A stretch of DNA of 64,000 bases from JANMOK01 sp031415055 (GCA_031415055.1 JANOQZ010000018.1:1-64000), one strand, 5' to 3'; positions 1-8,087 are shown, counted from the stretch's first letter. Numbers and translations are program-made. Notes: generated by a model not told the origin, from the sequence alone.

Positions 1-22
1 TTTTCATTTTGAACAGTTTCAT
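1..22 (-). CDS. Flp/type IVb-like pilin, 5' end only (cut by window edge)
   Basis: Only the first seven codons are in the window, encoding MKLFKMK. They match the first codons of the intact pilin that starts at 1163 base for base, and the upstream ribosome-binding region (GAAAGGT shortly before the ATG) is also shared. I infer another member of the small pilin array continuing to the left. The rest of the protein cannot be seen. Confidence 0.6.
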
Positions 23-482
23 CTCGTTACCTTTCAAGGAATATGAGCATTTGGTTTCGGTTTCAGGACCCCGGAACAAGGGGCAGTCTAGTGGGCTAGT
101 CTCAGGCGCCTTTGGTCCATTTACTCGCAAGTCCATCAGCTTCCGGGTCTGCACCCTTGTTGCACCCGATCTCTTGAATATCGGATGCCCTTATATAGAG
201 CCTCGATTCTGGCTGGATTTAGGCAGAGCTCATAATTTCGTAAGATTATTTGAATTTTCCTGCTTTGAGGGTTTTTTGGTGTAGAATCATAGAGTTGCAC
301 TAACAATGCAAGACTATTCGATCTCTTTTCTCCGAGTCGAAACTGTGATTTCGCCGCTTTTGCCACGTTTTGACGGCTAATATCTGGGTGGGGAACATTC
401 GGCTGTCAGGTAAAATGCCGTCCGACAAACTCGCGCGGCTTACATATTTATCCGACATTCTCGAGCGGGCAAGTGGCGACGG
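23..482. other. Non-coding stretch upstream of the left-edge pilin
   Basis: No convincing gene is seen in about 460 bases. It is AT-richer than the surroundings and presumably holds the promoter of the minus-strand pilin at the left edge. The open frames here have no recognisable motif or good ribosome-binding site. A pair of TGCACC words lies 11 bp apart at 150-166; see the rejected list. Confidence 0.4.
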
Positions 483-652
483 TCAGTTGGTCATCGCGAA
501 TGTAATTTCGCTTGCGGCGGTCAATACCCAGTGCGAACAATTCCGGTCATTGCCATTGCGACCGCCACGATTGCGGCGCTAGGAACCACCCAATCAACAA
601 TGATGCCACCGGATTCGTCTTGGCTGAATTTTGACCACCTGCGTAATTTCAT
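483..652 (-). pseudogene. Frameshifted Flp-like pilin
   Basis: The start codon at 650-652 has a GAGGAATT ribosome-binding site. The first 42 codons follow the array pattern (KFSQDESGG, then IIVDWVVP, then AAIVAVAMAMTGIVRTG), but the frame then closes with a stop at 521-523. Adding one G to the GGG run (plus-strand CCC, 527-529) restores V-L-TAASEITFAMTN and a stop at 483-485. This aligns without gaps to the tail of the intact 984-1163 pilin (GAATEISNALTAQLT). I infer a 1-base deletion in a homopolymer, either a real mutation or a sequencing error. The core leucine is also proline here (VVP instead of VVL), which favours true decay. Confidence 0.65.
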
Positions 653-983
653 CTCAATTCCTCGACGAACTAAGTGACTTCTCATTCCACCCCAGAATTG
701 CCGCGAAACCGCTGCTTGTAGTCACAAGTTACGCGCGATGGGGCGCGGTTGCTTTGCCGCTGACGCAAAAGTTGTTGCGTCGCATAGTGTGGAATGCGAG
801 CGAATTTTGAGCGGTGATTCTGGCGATTGTTGCGCAGGTTTTGACAACAGCGACCGCTGCCTAAAATCCGACAGGTAAAGTGCGGCAAAAGCATACGATC
901 AGGAATTGGTAAAAGCATAGCAGGCCAGAACGCTCGATTCCGGCCTGACAATGGCGCGAACGCATGTCAGCAGCGCCTCCAGT
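653..983. other. Intergenic region between pilin genes
   Basis: No gene is supported in this 330-base gap. It holds the hairpin at 923-945 listed separately and presumably the promoter of the frameshifted pilin. The 89-codon minus-strand frame at 682-951 is rich in Arg, Asn and Gln with no motif, and I treat it as chance. Confidence 0.4.
911..945 (-). terminator. Hairpin terminator candidate downstream of the 984-1163 pilin
   Basis: On the minus strand GGCCGGAA and TTCTGGCC form an 8-bp stem (one G-U pair) around a 7-base loop at 923-945, about 38 bases after the pilin stop. It is followed by a weak T-containing stretch ending in TTTT. The short U tract makes intrinsic termination plausible but not certain. 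Confidence 0.45.
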
Positions 984-1163
984 TTAGGTCAATTGCGCCG
1001 TCAGCGCATTGCTGATTTCGGTTGCCGCGCCCATGACACCACCGCGAATGATGCTGGTCATCGCAATCGCTATCCCTACGATTGCGGCTGTTAGAACAAC
1101 CCAATCCACCGTAACTGCGCCGGAATCATCCTTGGCGAATTTCTTCATTTTGAACAGTTTCAT
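984..1163 (-). CDS. Flp/type IVb-like pilin (59 aa)
   Basis: A complete 59-residue protein that reads MKLFKMKKFAKDDSG, then AVTVDWVVLTAAIVGIAIAM, then a short tail ending TAQLT. The layout is that of a type IV prepilin: a short basic leader, a probable prepilin-peptidase site after Gly15, an acidic residue (Asp) at mature position 5, and one hydrophobic helix. A GAAAGG ribosome-binding site precedes the ATG. Such pilins are normally assembled by a Tad-type secretion system, but no Tad gene is in the window. Its first 22 bases are identical to the pilin at the left edge, showing gene duplication. The export and assembly role is inferred from family resemblance. Confidence 0.75.
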   Translation of the reverse strand: MKLFKMKKFAKDDSGAVTVDWVVLTAAIVGIAIAMTSIIRGGVMGAATEISNALTAQLT

Positions 1164-1540
1164 ACTGGATACCTTTCACTGAACTCGTTGCACAAAGTTC
1201 ACATGCCCCCCACGAGGCGCTAAAATTGACTGTTGGTCGATTCCAACAATCACCACAGTTTCGATCACCGATCGGTTCGCCCCACTGCCCGAACTTTGAA
1301 CCGGTCATGTACCGCGTGCCGGTTGTTTGGCGAAAAAATCACCAAGCCAAACGGAATTTATGTCGTTTCTTGCAAAAAACTTTTGTGCCCCTATTGGGCG
1401 CTCAAACGGCTCGCAAGTCAAGAACAGAGTTGTTTCAATGACTTGCCAGATCAACACTTGCTTAATTGTTGAACCGGCACAATTGGTCCCGGCGCGCTTC
1501 GATTGTTTTGGCAACAAAAGGCACCGTCGTTTTATTCGGT
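1164..1540. other. Intergenic region between pilin genes
   Basis: About 375 bases without a supportable gene. Overlapping frames on both strands look like noise: cysteine- and arginine-rich, no motif, no ribosome-binding site. It most likely carries the promoter for the 984-1163 pilin. Confidence 0.4.
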
Positions 1541-1738
1541 TCAGGAATCTTGGCCGCTGTAGATGCCCAAATCATTGTCGGCGACGGTGTCATTTATTTT
1601 GGCTTCGGCGGCACCTAGAAAGCCAAAAATGACCGCAACAATTCCCAATAATATCCCGATAACCGCACCAGTCAAAACCACCCAATCGACAGTGATGGCA
1701 CCTTCTTCATCGGCTTGGAATTTGGAGAGGCTAAACAT
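1541..1738 (-). CDS. Flp/type IVb-like pilin (65 aa)
   Basis: The protein from the ATG at 1738 is MFSLSKFQADEEG, then AITVDWVVLTGAVIGILLGI, then a 30-residue tail ending SGQDS. It has the same plan as its neighbours: a KF-x3-DE(x)G leader, the VDWVVLT core and one membrane-spanning helix, with prepilin peptidase expected to cut after Gly13. A longer frame reaches 1867, but its extra N-terminus lacks pilin features, so the internal start is preferred. The AAAG-TGTAAC stretch in front of the start resembles the leader of the other copies. Its tail differs from that of the 59-aa copy, suggesting divergence of the exposed part. Confidence 0.75.
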   Translation of the reverse strand: MFSLSKFQADEEGAITVDWVVLTGAVIGILLGIVAVIFGFLGAAEAKINDTVADNDLGIYSGQDS

Positions 1739-2073
1739 TTTTATCTTGTTACACTTTCGAACTGGTTCATCTTGCACTTGAATTGGCGTTATTGAATGCC
1801 GCGACACTTTCCATTCTCCGCATAGATCGGGCCGAAACTGGGCGGGCATAAAAATACATCTTTTCAATTTGATATAGTTGCCAAAACTGAATCTGATAAC
1901 GAATCCAAGGGTTTATTTTGAAATTATGGTGGAATGTTTGATATATTTGTCTACTATGCCGCAAAGCTTTGGTGGCATTGCATTATTCCGCTTGAAGAAT
2001 AATGCAGTGAAATCAACAAGAAGATGGTCTGATCCCAGCCGCCGGCAGGGGCAAATTGAGCGGGTAGACAGGC
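1739..2073. other. Divergent intergenic region, pilin / lytic transglycosylase
   Basis: About 335 AT-rich bases between a minus-strand pilin and the plus-strand transglycosylase. It should contain both promoters. I see no convincing -35/-10 pair and no gene. Confidence 0.4.
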
Positions 2074-2892
2074 ATGAATAAGCGTAGTTTGGCATTAATA
2101 ATCGTCGGCGTTTTGGCGTTGAATGCGCTGGATCGACCGGCTTTCGCGGCGTCGGGCGGATTCACGTTCAAGCGCATTGGCCTGCCCGATCCGAATTCGA
2201 AAGATAAGATCAACATACAATCCTTGCTGCCCGCCACCCCGCCCGCGCCCGAGGCCGGCGATCCGATCATGGAAGATACGTCGCTGCCACTGCCTACCCC
2301 CCCGGTTGATGTCGAAGAATTCTGGGCGGCGATTTCCCCAGGCATCGACGCCGCCAGCAATCGGCGGATGGAAGAAATTTCCGCCTTGTTCCGCTACAAC
2401 CCCGATTTGGCGGCGCAGTATCGCGCCTCGCGCGGCACAATTGAACGGATCGCGGCGCTCTATGGGGCAGATATCCAAGAAGCGACGCTTGGCACCAATG
2501 TCTCACCGGCGTTGGTACTTGCGGTGATTGGCGTCGAGTCTGGTGGCAACACCGATGCGCTTTCCTCGGCTGGCGCGGCGGGACTGATGCAATTGATGCC
2601 CGATACTGCCACCCGTTTTGGCGTCGATGATAGTTCGGATCCCGATCAAAACATTGCGGGCGGTGTCGCCTATTTGAATTGGCTGCTTGGTGAATTCGAC
2701 AACGATCCGGTGCTGGCATTGGCCGGCTACAATGCTGGGGAGAACGCGGTAATCCGCAGCGGTGGCGTGCCGCTTTACAATGAAACGCGGGCCTATGTGC
2801 CGAAGGTTGCCGCAGCTTGGGAAGTAGCCCGCAGCCTGTGCATTGCGCCGCCCGACAACGCCGGTGATGATTGTGAGTTCATCGTTGACTGA
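2074..2892 (+). CDS. Secreted lytic transglycosylase (SLT domain)
   Basis: 272 residues. An N-terminal signal peptide (hydrophobic 6-18, likely cut after the AFAA around residue 26) leads to a proline-rich linker and a C-terminal SLT/GH23 lysozyme-like domain from about residue 135. The catalytic Glu is seen in VIGVESGG (Glu155), followed by the family blocks AGLMQLMP and ALAGYNAGENAV. Enzymes of this family cut the MurNAc-GlcNAc bond of peptidoglycan, giving anhydro-muropeptides, often to open the wall for envelope machines. The neighbouring pilin array makes a role in pilus passage possible, but this is only inferred from position. It overlaps the next gene slightly. Confidence 0.88.
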   Translation: MNKRSLALIIVGVLALNALDRPAFAASGGFTFKRIGLPDPNSKDKINIQSLLPATPPAPEAGDPIMEDTSLPLPTPPVDVEEFWAAISPGIDAASNRRMEEISALFRYNPDLAAQYRASRGTIERIAALYGADIQEATLGTNVSPALVLAVIGVESGGNTDALSSAGAAGLMQLMPDTATRFGVDDSSDPDQNIAGGVAYLNWLLGEFDNDPVLALAGYNAGENAVIRSGGVPLYNETRAYVPKVAAAWEVARSLCIAPPDNAGDDCEFIVD

Positions 2893-4333
2893 CGTTGCGT
2901 TGGAAGCGGTCGACGATACCACGCCGCTGGTTGTCGATGTCGATGGCACCTTGCTTTTGACCGACATGCTGTATGAAAGCTTCTGGTCCGCTCTGGGCAC
3001 TGCGCCGCTGGCTTGTTTGAAAGTTTTGTCGCAGTCACTTTCTGGCAAAGCGGCGTTGAAGCGGAAATTGGCCGATCTCAGTCAGCTTGATGTAACCTCG
3101 CTGCCGGTAAACCAAGCGGTGCTTGACCTGTGCCAAACGGCGCAGTTGGCGGGGCGTGAGGTGGTCTTGGCTTCGGGGTCGGACGCCCAATTGGTTGCGG
3201 CATTGGCAAAGCATCTGGGCATTTTTGATGCTCATATCGGCAGCGACGGCGTTGGCAATCTCACCGGTGCACGCAAGGCAGCAGCCTTGGTCGAGAGATT
3301 TGGCTCCGCTGGTTATGACTATGTCGGCGACAGCGTCGTTGACCTTCCCGTGTGGAAATCTGCCCGCAACGCCATCGCCGTTGGCATTTCGCCGGCAACG
3401 CGAATTGCCCTTGCGCAGGAAGGGATCAGGGCGACAGAAATTGGCCGCAGGTGGCGGTTTCGTGACCTGCTCAAAGGCCTGCGCGTGCATCAATGGATCA
3501 AGAATATCCTGTTGTTCCTGCCGCTAATCGCCGCCCATCGCACCGATATAGATGGAATCCTCGCGGTGTTTCTGGGGATGATCGCTTTTAGTGCAGCGGC
3601 GTCATCGATCTATGTCGTCAATGATTTGCTCGATTTGAACGCGGATCGTTTGCACGAAAAGAAGCGTTTTCGCGCTTTTGCTTCCGGCAAAGTGCCCATC
3701 CGCATCGGTATGGCGGCGAGCGGTTTGTTGGGAATGTTGGCGCTTGCCTTGTCGGCGGCGCTGTCTTGGTCGCTGCTGGGTATCATCGCGCTATATATGG
3801 CGTTGTCGCTGGCCTACTCATTAGCATTGAAGCGCATGCGCTGGGTGGATGTGGCGGTTCTGGCAGCGCTGTATTCGCTGCGCGTCATTGCCGGTGCCAT
3901 CGCGGCTAGTGTTGTCGCTTCGGGTTGGTTAATTGCCTTTGTCTTCCCCATCTTTCTGGCACTTGGTTGCGTGAAGCGATTGACCGAACTGGCGCGGGCG
4001 AAGGATGATGCCGTTTTGCCCGGTCGTGGTTATGCACGTGCAGACCGCCGCGACCTGCTGAATGTCGCCGCGACCAGCGCCGTCGCGGCGATGATCGTAT
4101 TCGTGGTTTACACGTTTGGCGCAACGGCGTCGCAACTTTACGCCAGCCGGTGGGAATTACGACTGACTGCGATACCGGTCGCCCTATGGCTGTATCGCAT
4201 GATAGATACCGGATGGTTTGGCACGCAGGACTATGACCCAATCGTTTTCGCTCTGCGCGATTGGAAAGGGCTGGCTTTGATTTTGGCGACGATTGCCCTG
4301 ATGTTCCACGCTGCCGGGTTCTTGGCGGTGTGA
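2867..4333 (+). CDS. HAD phosphatase-UbiA prenyltransferase fusion
   Basis: About 488 residues. Residues ~20-200 form a HAD-type phosphatase domain (DVDGT nucleophile motif, ASGSD, and YVGDSVVDLPVW with the acidic pair). Residues ~210-488 form a polytopic UbiA domain with Mg/diphosphate motifs NDLLDLNADRLH and KRLTELARAKDD. UbiA enzymes of this branch attach PRPP to decaprenyl phosphate in arabinan donor synthesis (Rv3806c, NoeC); the HAD part could remove the 5-phosphate of that product. The DprE-like genes next door support this. The frame opens with a TTG at 2843; I prefer the ATG at 2867, overlapping the previous gene by 26 bases. It converges on the SDR gene with a 1-base gap. Confidence 0.85.
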   Translation: MIVSSSLTDVALEAVDDTTPLVVDVDGTLLLTDMLYESFWSALGTAPLACLKVLSQSLSGKAALKRKLADLSQLDVTSLPVNQAVLDLCQTAQLAGREVVLASGSDAQLVAALAKHLGIFDAHIGSDGVGNLTGARKAAALVERFGSAGYDYVGDSVVDLPVWKSARNAIAVGISPATRIALAQEGIRATEIGRRWRFRDLLKGLRVHQWIKNILLFLPLIAAHRTDIDGILAVFLGMIAFSAAASSIYVVNDLLDLNADRLHEKKRFRAFASGKVPIRIGMAASGLLGMLALALSAALSWSLLGIIALYMALSLAYSLALKRMRWVDVAVLAALYSLRVIAGAIAASVVASGWLIAFVFPIFLALGCVKRLTELARAKDDAVLPGRGYARADRRDLLNVAATSAVAAMIVFVVYTFGATASQLYASRWELRLTAIPVALWLYRMIDTGWFGTQDYDPIVFALRDWKGLALILATIALMFHAAGFLAV

Positions 4334-4334
4334 T

Positions 4335-5072
4335 TCAAACCGACATTTTCTTGAAAATTCGCTCGGGGATATTGCAGATAATCAGCATGATGTAGCGCCA
4401 GAAAAACGGCGCATAGATCACGTCGCGTTTTTTCTGCACCGCTTGCCAGATTGCCTGCGCTATGTCATCGGGGCTGGCGACCAAAAACATCCCTGGCAAG
4501 CCCCAGGTCATCGCGGTATCAACAAAGCCGGGCTTAACGGTCAACACATGGCCGCTCGAGCGCGTCAGCCGATTGCGCAGGCCCGCCAGATAGGTGTGAA
4601 ACGCTGCTTTGGTGGAGCCATAGACGTAATTCTTGATACGCCCTCTATCGCCGGCAACCGAGCCGATGCCGACAATGGTGCCCGATTTTCGATCTTCCAA
4701 CAAAGGCGCAAGTTCGTGCAGAAACCGCAACGGACCCATGTAATTGTCGGCAATCATCCCGGCAGCCAAAACTGGATTGGCGTCGATGTCGCTTTGACTG
4801 GGCATTGAACCGGCAAAGACGGCGGCGTTGATCGTGCCTTCAAACGCGGCAGCGGCGGTCAGGATCGCTTCAAAACTGTCCGGGTCACGGCTGTCAAAAT
4901 GAATGGACGTCGCTGATACAGCGCCGCGCAACAGGCAATCAACCACGCCGACCCGCAAATCAGCCATATCGCGACCGGCAAGGATAAGGTCGGAACCTTC
5001 GCTGGCGGCTTTGCGGGCAAAGGCGCGAGCCATTGCCGAACTTGCGCCCAAGACGATCCAAAGTTGTTTCAT
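4335..5072 (-). CDS. SDR-family oxidoreductase, DprE2-like
   Basis: 245 residues with a Rossmann N-terminus (LGASSAMARAFAR, a variant of the TGxxxGxG motif), an acidic/NAG-region equivalent near NAAVFAG, and the active-site pair YGSTK. In the arabinan pathway DprE2 reduces decaprenylphospho-2-keto-ribose to the arabinose form, completing a two-enzyme 2-epimerisation. The gene overlaps the DprE1-like gene by ATGA (start 5072, upstream stop 5069), so the two are almost certainly co-translated. The C-terminus FWRYIMLIICNIPERIFKK is hydrophobic and basic, as in membrane-associated DprE2 proteins. Substrate is inferred from neighbours. Confidence 0.82.
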   Translation of the reverse strand: MKQLWIVLGASSAMARAFARKAASEGSDLILAGRDMADLRVGVVDCLLRGAVSATSIHFDSRDPDSFEAILTAAAAFEGTINAAVFAGSMPSQSDIDANPVLAAGMIADNYMGPLRFLHELAPLLEDRKSGTIVGIGSVAGDRGRIKNYVYGSTKAAFHTYLAGLRNRLTRSSGHVLTVKPGFVDTAMTWGLPGMFLVASPDDIAQAIWQAVQKKRDVIYAPFFWRYIMLIICNIPERIFKKMSV

Positions 5073-6394
5073 GCCCGCCCTCGCAGATTCAAACGGCGGA
5101 CCAGTCCGGTTTCAAAATCACCGTGCGGATCGGCACGATTGACGATTCTACGCCAGTCCGCCAATTCGCCATACATGCCTTGAACCGCGTTGGCGCTGCT
5201 GAGGGAATCCTTCGCCAGGTAGACGCGGCCTGATGCTTCCAGCGCCAATGTTTCCAATTCGCCAATCAGCGCGCGCGCTTTCGCATTTTCCGGAAAGTCG
5301 ACCGCCAGCGTGTAACCTTCCATGGGGAAAGACAGCATGCCAGCACGCCCCGGTCCCATCTTTTTCAACACCGCCAAGGGCGAGGCCAAGCCAGATGCGG
5401 CGATCCGGGTTAACATTGTTTTCAGTGTCGCAGCAGCTTGTTCAGTCGGGATAACACATTGGAACTGGTGGAAGCCTTTCTTGCCATAAAGGCGGTTCCA
5501 ATTGTGCACGCGGTCGAGCGGGAAAAAGAATTCCTCCAGCCGTCGCAGCCGATTGCGACCCGACATCGGCACCGACCCAAAATAGACCTTGTTAAACCAG
5601 CGTACGACCAACGGGTTCATCATGAACCCCGGTGCATTGAACGGAATGCCCTTGGCACGCCGTGGCGACAATGTCTTGGGCAGGCCATCGTAGAGCCGCC
5701 CTTCCTCAAATATCCCTTGGCCAAGCGAGTCACCCTTGGCGGTCGCATCGATCCATCCGACCTGGTAATCGGCTTGCGACCCATCAAACGCCGCCATGAA
5801 TTGGGTAAGGTTGGAAATCCTCTCCTCATGCACTTCCATCAGGGACGAGGGGCAGCGGGCAAGGCGAATGCGGGCGGAACGGATGATGCCGGTTTGGCCC
5901 AGACCACCGATAGTGGCCGTGAATATCTCTGCTTCCTTTGTGGTGGAAACCACACGCGATTTGCCATCAGCGCCGGTTAAAACCAAGCTTTCCACGCAGG
6001 AACCAAACGTGCCCGCGACGTGGTGATTTTTGCCATGCACATCATTGGCGATGCAGCCGCCCAACGTGGCAAAAGCAGTGCCGGGCACCACAATCGGCAT
6101 CCAGCCTTTGAGCACGAAGGTGGCCATGATGGCGGCAATCGTCGCGCCAGATTCCGCCTCCAACACGCCCGTCGCCGGATCAAAAGCGATGAAACGATCC
6201 AGCCTGGACATCACAATTGCCCGGCCGGCATCGTTTAGCGGCGCGTCGCCATAGGATCGCAGATTGCCGACTGCCGGGGCGATATTTTCGGCAATCAGCG
6301 CGTCAAATTCCGAAACCCGCTCGGGTCGCGCCAACGACCCTTTGGCTTTGAGAACCCGGCCCCAGCCGGAATATTCAGCTTCTTTCCAGCGCAT
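5069..6394 (-). CDS. FAD-binding oxidoreductase, DprE1-like (decaprenylphosphoryl-ribose 2-oxidase)
   Basis: 441 residues from the ATG at 6394, preceded by a GGGGA ribosome-binding site; a longer TTG start at 6445 is less likely. The vanillyl-alcohol-oxidase-type FAD domain is clear: RSYGDAPLN, VVPGTAFATLGGCIAND, and the DprE1 signature VHGKNHHVAGTFG. The C-terminal substrate domain carries YLAKDS with the lysine equivalent to the catalytic Lys of mycobacterial DprE1, and ends in the typical LVRRLNL. In the stretch matching the benzothiazinone-target cysteine (PMEGYTLAVDFP) an Ala stands in place of Cys. The likely reaction is oxidation of polyprenylphospho-ribose at C2. Operon: flippase, this gene, SDR. 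Confidence 0.85.
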   Translation of the reverse strand: MRWKEAEYSGWGRVLKAKGSLARPERVSEFDALIAENIAPAVGNLRSYGDAPLNDAGRAIVMSRLDRFIAFDPATGVLEAESGATIAAIMATFVLKGWMPIVVPGTAFATLGGCIANDVHGKNHHVAGTFGSCVESLVLTGADGKSRVVSTTKEAEIFTATIGGLGQTGIIRSARIRLARCPSSLMEVHEERISNLTQFMAAFDGSQADYQVGWIDATAKGDSLGQGIFEEGRLYDGLPKTLSPRRAKGIPFNAPGFMMNPLVVRWFNKVYFGSVPMSGRNRLRRLEEFFFPLDRVHNWNRLYGKKGFHQFQCVIPTEQAAATLKTMLTRIAASGLASPLAVLKKMGPGRAGMLSFPMEGYTLAVDFPENAKARALIGELETLALEASGRVYLAKDSLSSANAVQGMYGELADWRRIVNRADPHGDFETGLVRRLNLRGRA

Positions 6395-7388
6395 ATTGTC
6401 CCCGCCGCGAGGCTTTTTCCGCCAGCGGGAATACCACCAGACCAATCAGGATCGCAAACCACAATGTGGTCAGCCGAATTATTGCCGTTGCCGGTATCGA
6501 TATCGCCAAGGGCACGCCTTGCAAGCTAAGCAGCGTCACCATCGCCGCCTCTGCCCCGCCAAGGCCACCGGGCAGGCCGGTGGCGCTGCCCGTCATCATC
6601 GCAAGCAGGAATACTCCAACCGCCGTCCAAACGCCCAAATCCGCACCGAGCCAATTGGTCAGCAGATAAAACGCGTAGCCTTCGCAAAACCAGCCAACGG
6701 CCCCAAGGCACAGCGCCAGAGGTGCAACGCGGAAGGTCGAGAACGGCTGCAAGGATCGTGCGGCGTGACGCAGTCGCGCAAACGAACGTGGCCAAAAACC
6801 AAGCATGCGATAGGTCAAGGTGACGAAGAACTGCAACAAGGCTGGCCGCGTTGCCGCAATCGAAATCGCCACTGCAACCAAGGCTACCGGCAGACCACCG
6901 GCGATGCCAACAGTGGACAGGGCCACGCACAAGGCCAACAGCAGCCCAACCGAAGCCAAATCAGCCGCCCGGTCAACCAATACCAAAGGTGCCGCCCGTT
7001 CCAGCGAGGCGCCAGTTTCCCGCGTAATCCAGCGCAGGCGCACCAATTCGCCCAAGCGCCCCGGCGTCATCGTCATGGCAAAGCCGCCAAGGAAATGCCG
7101 CATGTCTTGCCAAAGCGAGGTGCGCAATTGCAGGGCGCCTGCGTGCAAATGCCAGCGCAGACCGCGAAAAATATAATTGCCCATCGACAGGAGCAATAGC
7201 AGCGCGATTTGATCGACCCGCAGTTTTTGCGCATCGACGAACATGGTGCCCGAACCTTTCAGGCTGGCCATGCCGATGACAAACAAAGTCAGCAATGCCA
7301 AGGGGATCAGCAGTTTGCGCGCGCGCGTACGCATGAAAACTGTAAAGCGCCGTCGCAAAGTTGATCGTTTTTTACGTCGAGGTACCAT
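6375..7388 (-). CDS. Lysylphosphatidylglycerol synthase-like/flippase-like membrane protein
   Basis: 337 residues: a basic N-terminus (VPRRKKRSTLRRR), then about eight hydrophobic segments. The family motifs are MTPGRLGELVRLRW near residue 110 and the conserved TGLPGGLGGAEAAM near 270, typical of the LPG_synthase_TM / UPF0104 family. Members include proposed flippases and regulators acting on polyprenyl- or phospholipid-linked substrates. It heads a three-gene minus-strand operon; its stop lies inside the start region of the DprE1-like gene (20-base overlap). In this setting a role in moving polyprenyl-phospho-arabinose across the inner membrane is a reasonable inference, not shown by sequence. 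Confidence 0.78.
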   Translation of the reverse strand: MVPRRKKRSTLRRRFTVFMRTRARKLLIPLALLTLFVIGMASLKGSGTMFVDAQKLRVDQIALLLLLSMGNYIFRGLRWHLHAGALQLRTSLWQDMRHFLGGFAMTMTPGRLGELVRLRWITRETGASLERAAPLVLVDRAADLASVGLLLALCVALSTVGIAGGLPVALVAVAISIAATRPALLQFFVTLTYRMLGFWPRSFARLRHAARSLQPFSTFRVAPLALCLGAVGWFCEGYAFYLLTNWLGADLGVWTAVGVFLLAMMTGSATGLPGGLGGAEAAMVTLLSLQGVPLAISIPATAIIRLTTLWFAILIGLVVFPLAEKASRRGQYALERS

Positions 7389-7457
7389 GATCGTGTCAGA
7401 CCAAACAATAAGGGCCGCATTATGACCCGGCCTTGTTATCTTTAGATGTGGTTTAAC

Positions 7458-8087
7458 TCACGTTACTAAATGCGCTTCGGTCGCCAACTTGATGTCTTCC
7501 AGCGACACCCCATCGGCACGCTCAACGACGCGCAATCCGCCGGGCGCCACGTCAAACACCCCAAGATTGGTGATGATGCGGTTCACCACGGCCCTGCCAG
7601 TCAAAGGCAAAGTGCATTCCTTCAGCACTTTGCTTTCGCCCGCCTTGTTGGTGTGGTCCATGATCACCACCACCCGCTTGACGCCCGCCACCAAGTCCAT
7701 CGCCCCGCCCATGCCCTTGATCAGCTTGCCGGGGATCATCCAGTTGGCCAGATCGCCGGTTTCCGACACTTCCATGGCGCCCAAAATCGCCATGTTGATC
7801 TTGCCGCCCCGGATCATGCCGAAACTGTCGGAAGACGAAAAATAGCTAGTACGCGGCAGTGCGGTGATCGTCTGCTTCCCGGCGTTGACCAAATCGGCAT
7901 CAACCTCATCCTCGGTCGGAAACGGCCCCATGCCCAGCATGCCGTTTTCCGATTGCAGGGTCACATCGATGCCAGCCGGGATATAATTCGACACCAGTGT
8001 CGGAATGCCGATGCCCAGATTGACATACCAACCGTCTTGCAGTTCCTGCGCCGCCCGTTCGGCCATTTGATTACGATCCCAAGCCAT
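7458..8087 (-). CDS. scoB: 3-oxoacid CoA-transferase subunit B
   Basis: 209 residues, full length for the family. The conserved start MAWDRNQMAERAAQELQDG and the catalytic-Glu motif SENGMLGMGP (glutamate that forms the covalent CoA thioester) are both present, along with GGAMDLVAGVKRVVV. With subunit A it transfers CoA from succinyl-CoA to acetoacetate or a related 3-oxoacid, feeding ketone-body or butanoate use. Subunit A ends 3 bases upstream, so the two are an operon. PHA synthase elsewhere in the window suggests that acetoacetyl-CoA metabolism matters in this organism. Confidence 0.95.
   Translation of the reverse strand: MAWDRNQMAERAAQELQDGWYVNLGIGIPTLVSNYIPAGIDVTLQSENGMLGMGPFPTEDEVDADLVNAGKQTITALPRTSYFSSSDSFGMIRGGKINMAILGAMEVSETGDLANWMIPGKLIKGMGGAMDLVAGVKRVVVIMDHTNKAGESKVLKECTLPLTGRAVVNRIITNLGVFDVAPGGLRVVERADGVSLEDIKLATEAHLVT

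Noticed and set aside
136..166. Two TGCACC words 11 bp apart near the left edge as a further copy of the phased element
   Set aside because: Only two words, no third or fourth at the right spacing and no matching flanks; most likely chance.
682..951. 89-codon minus-strand frame between pilins
   Set aside because: No motif, composition unlike proteins of the window, and the terminator-like hairpin lies within it.
1327..1632. 101-codon plus-strand frame opposite the pilin
   Set aside because: It is antisense to the pilin, Cys/Arg-rich and without a ribosome-binding site.
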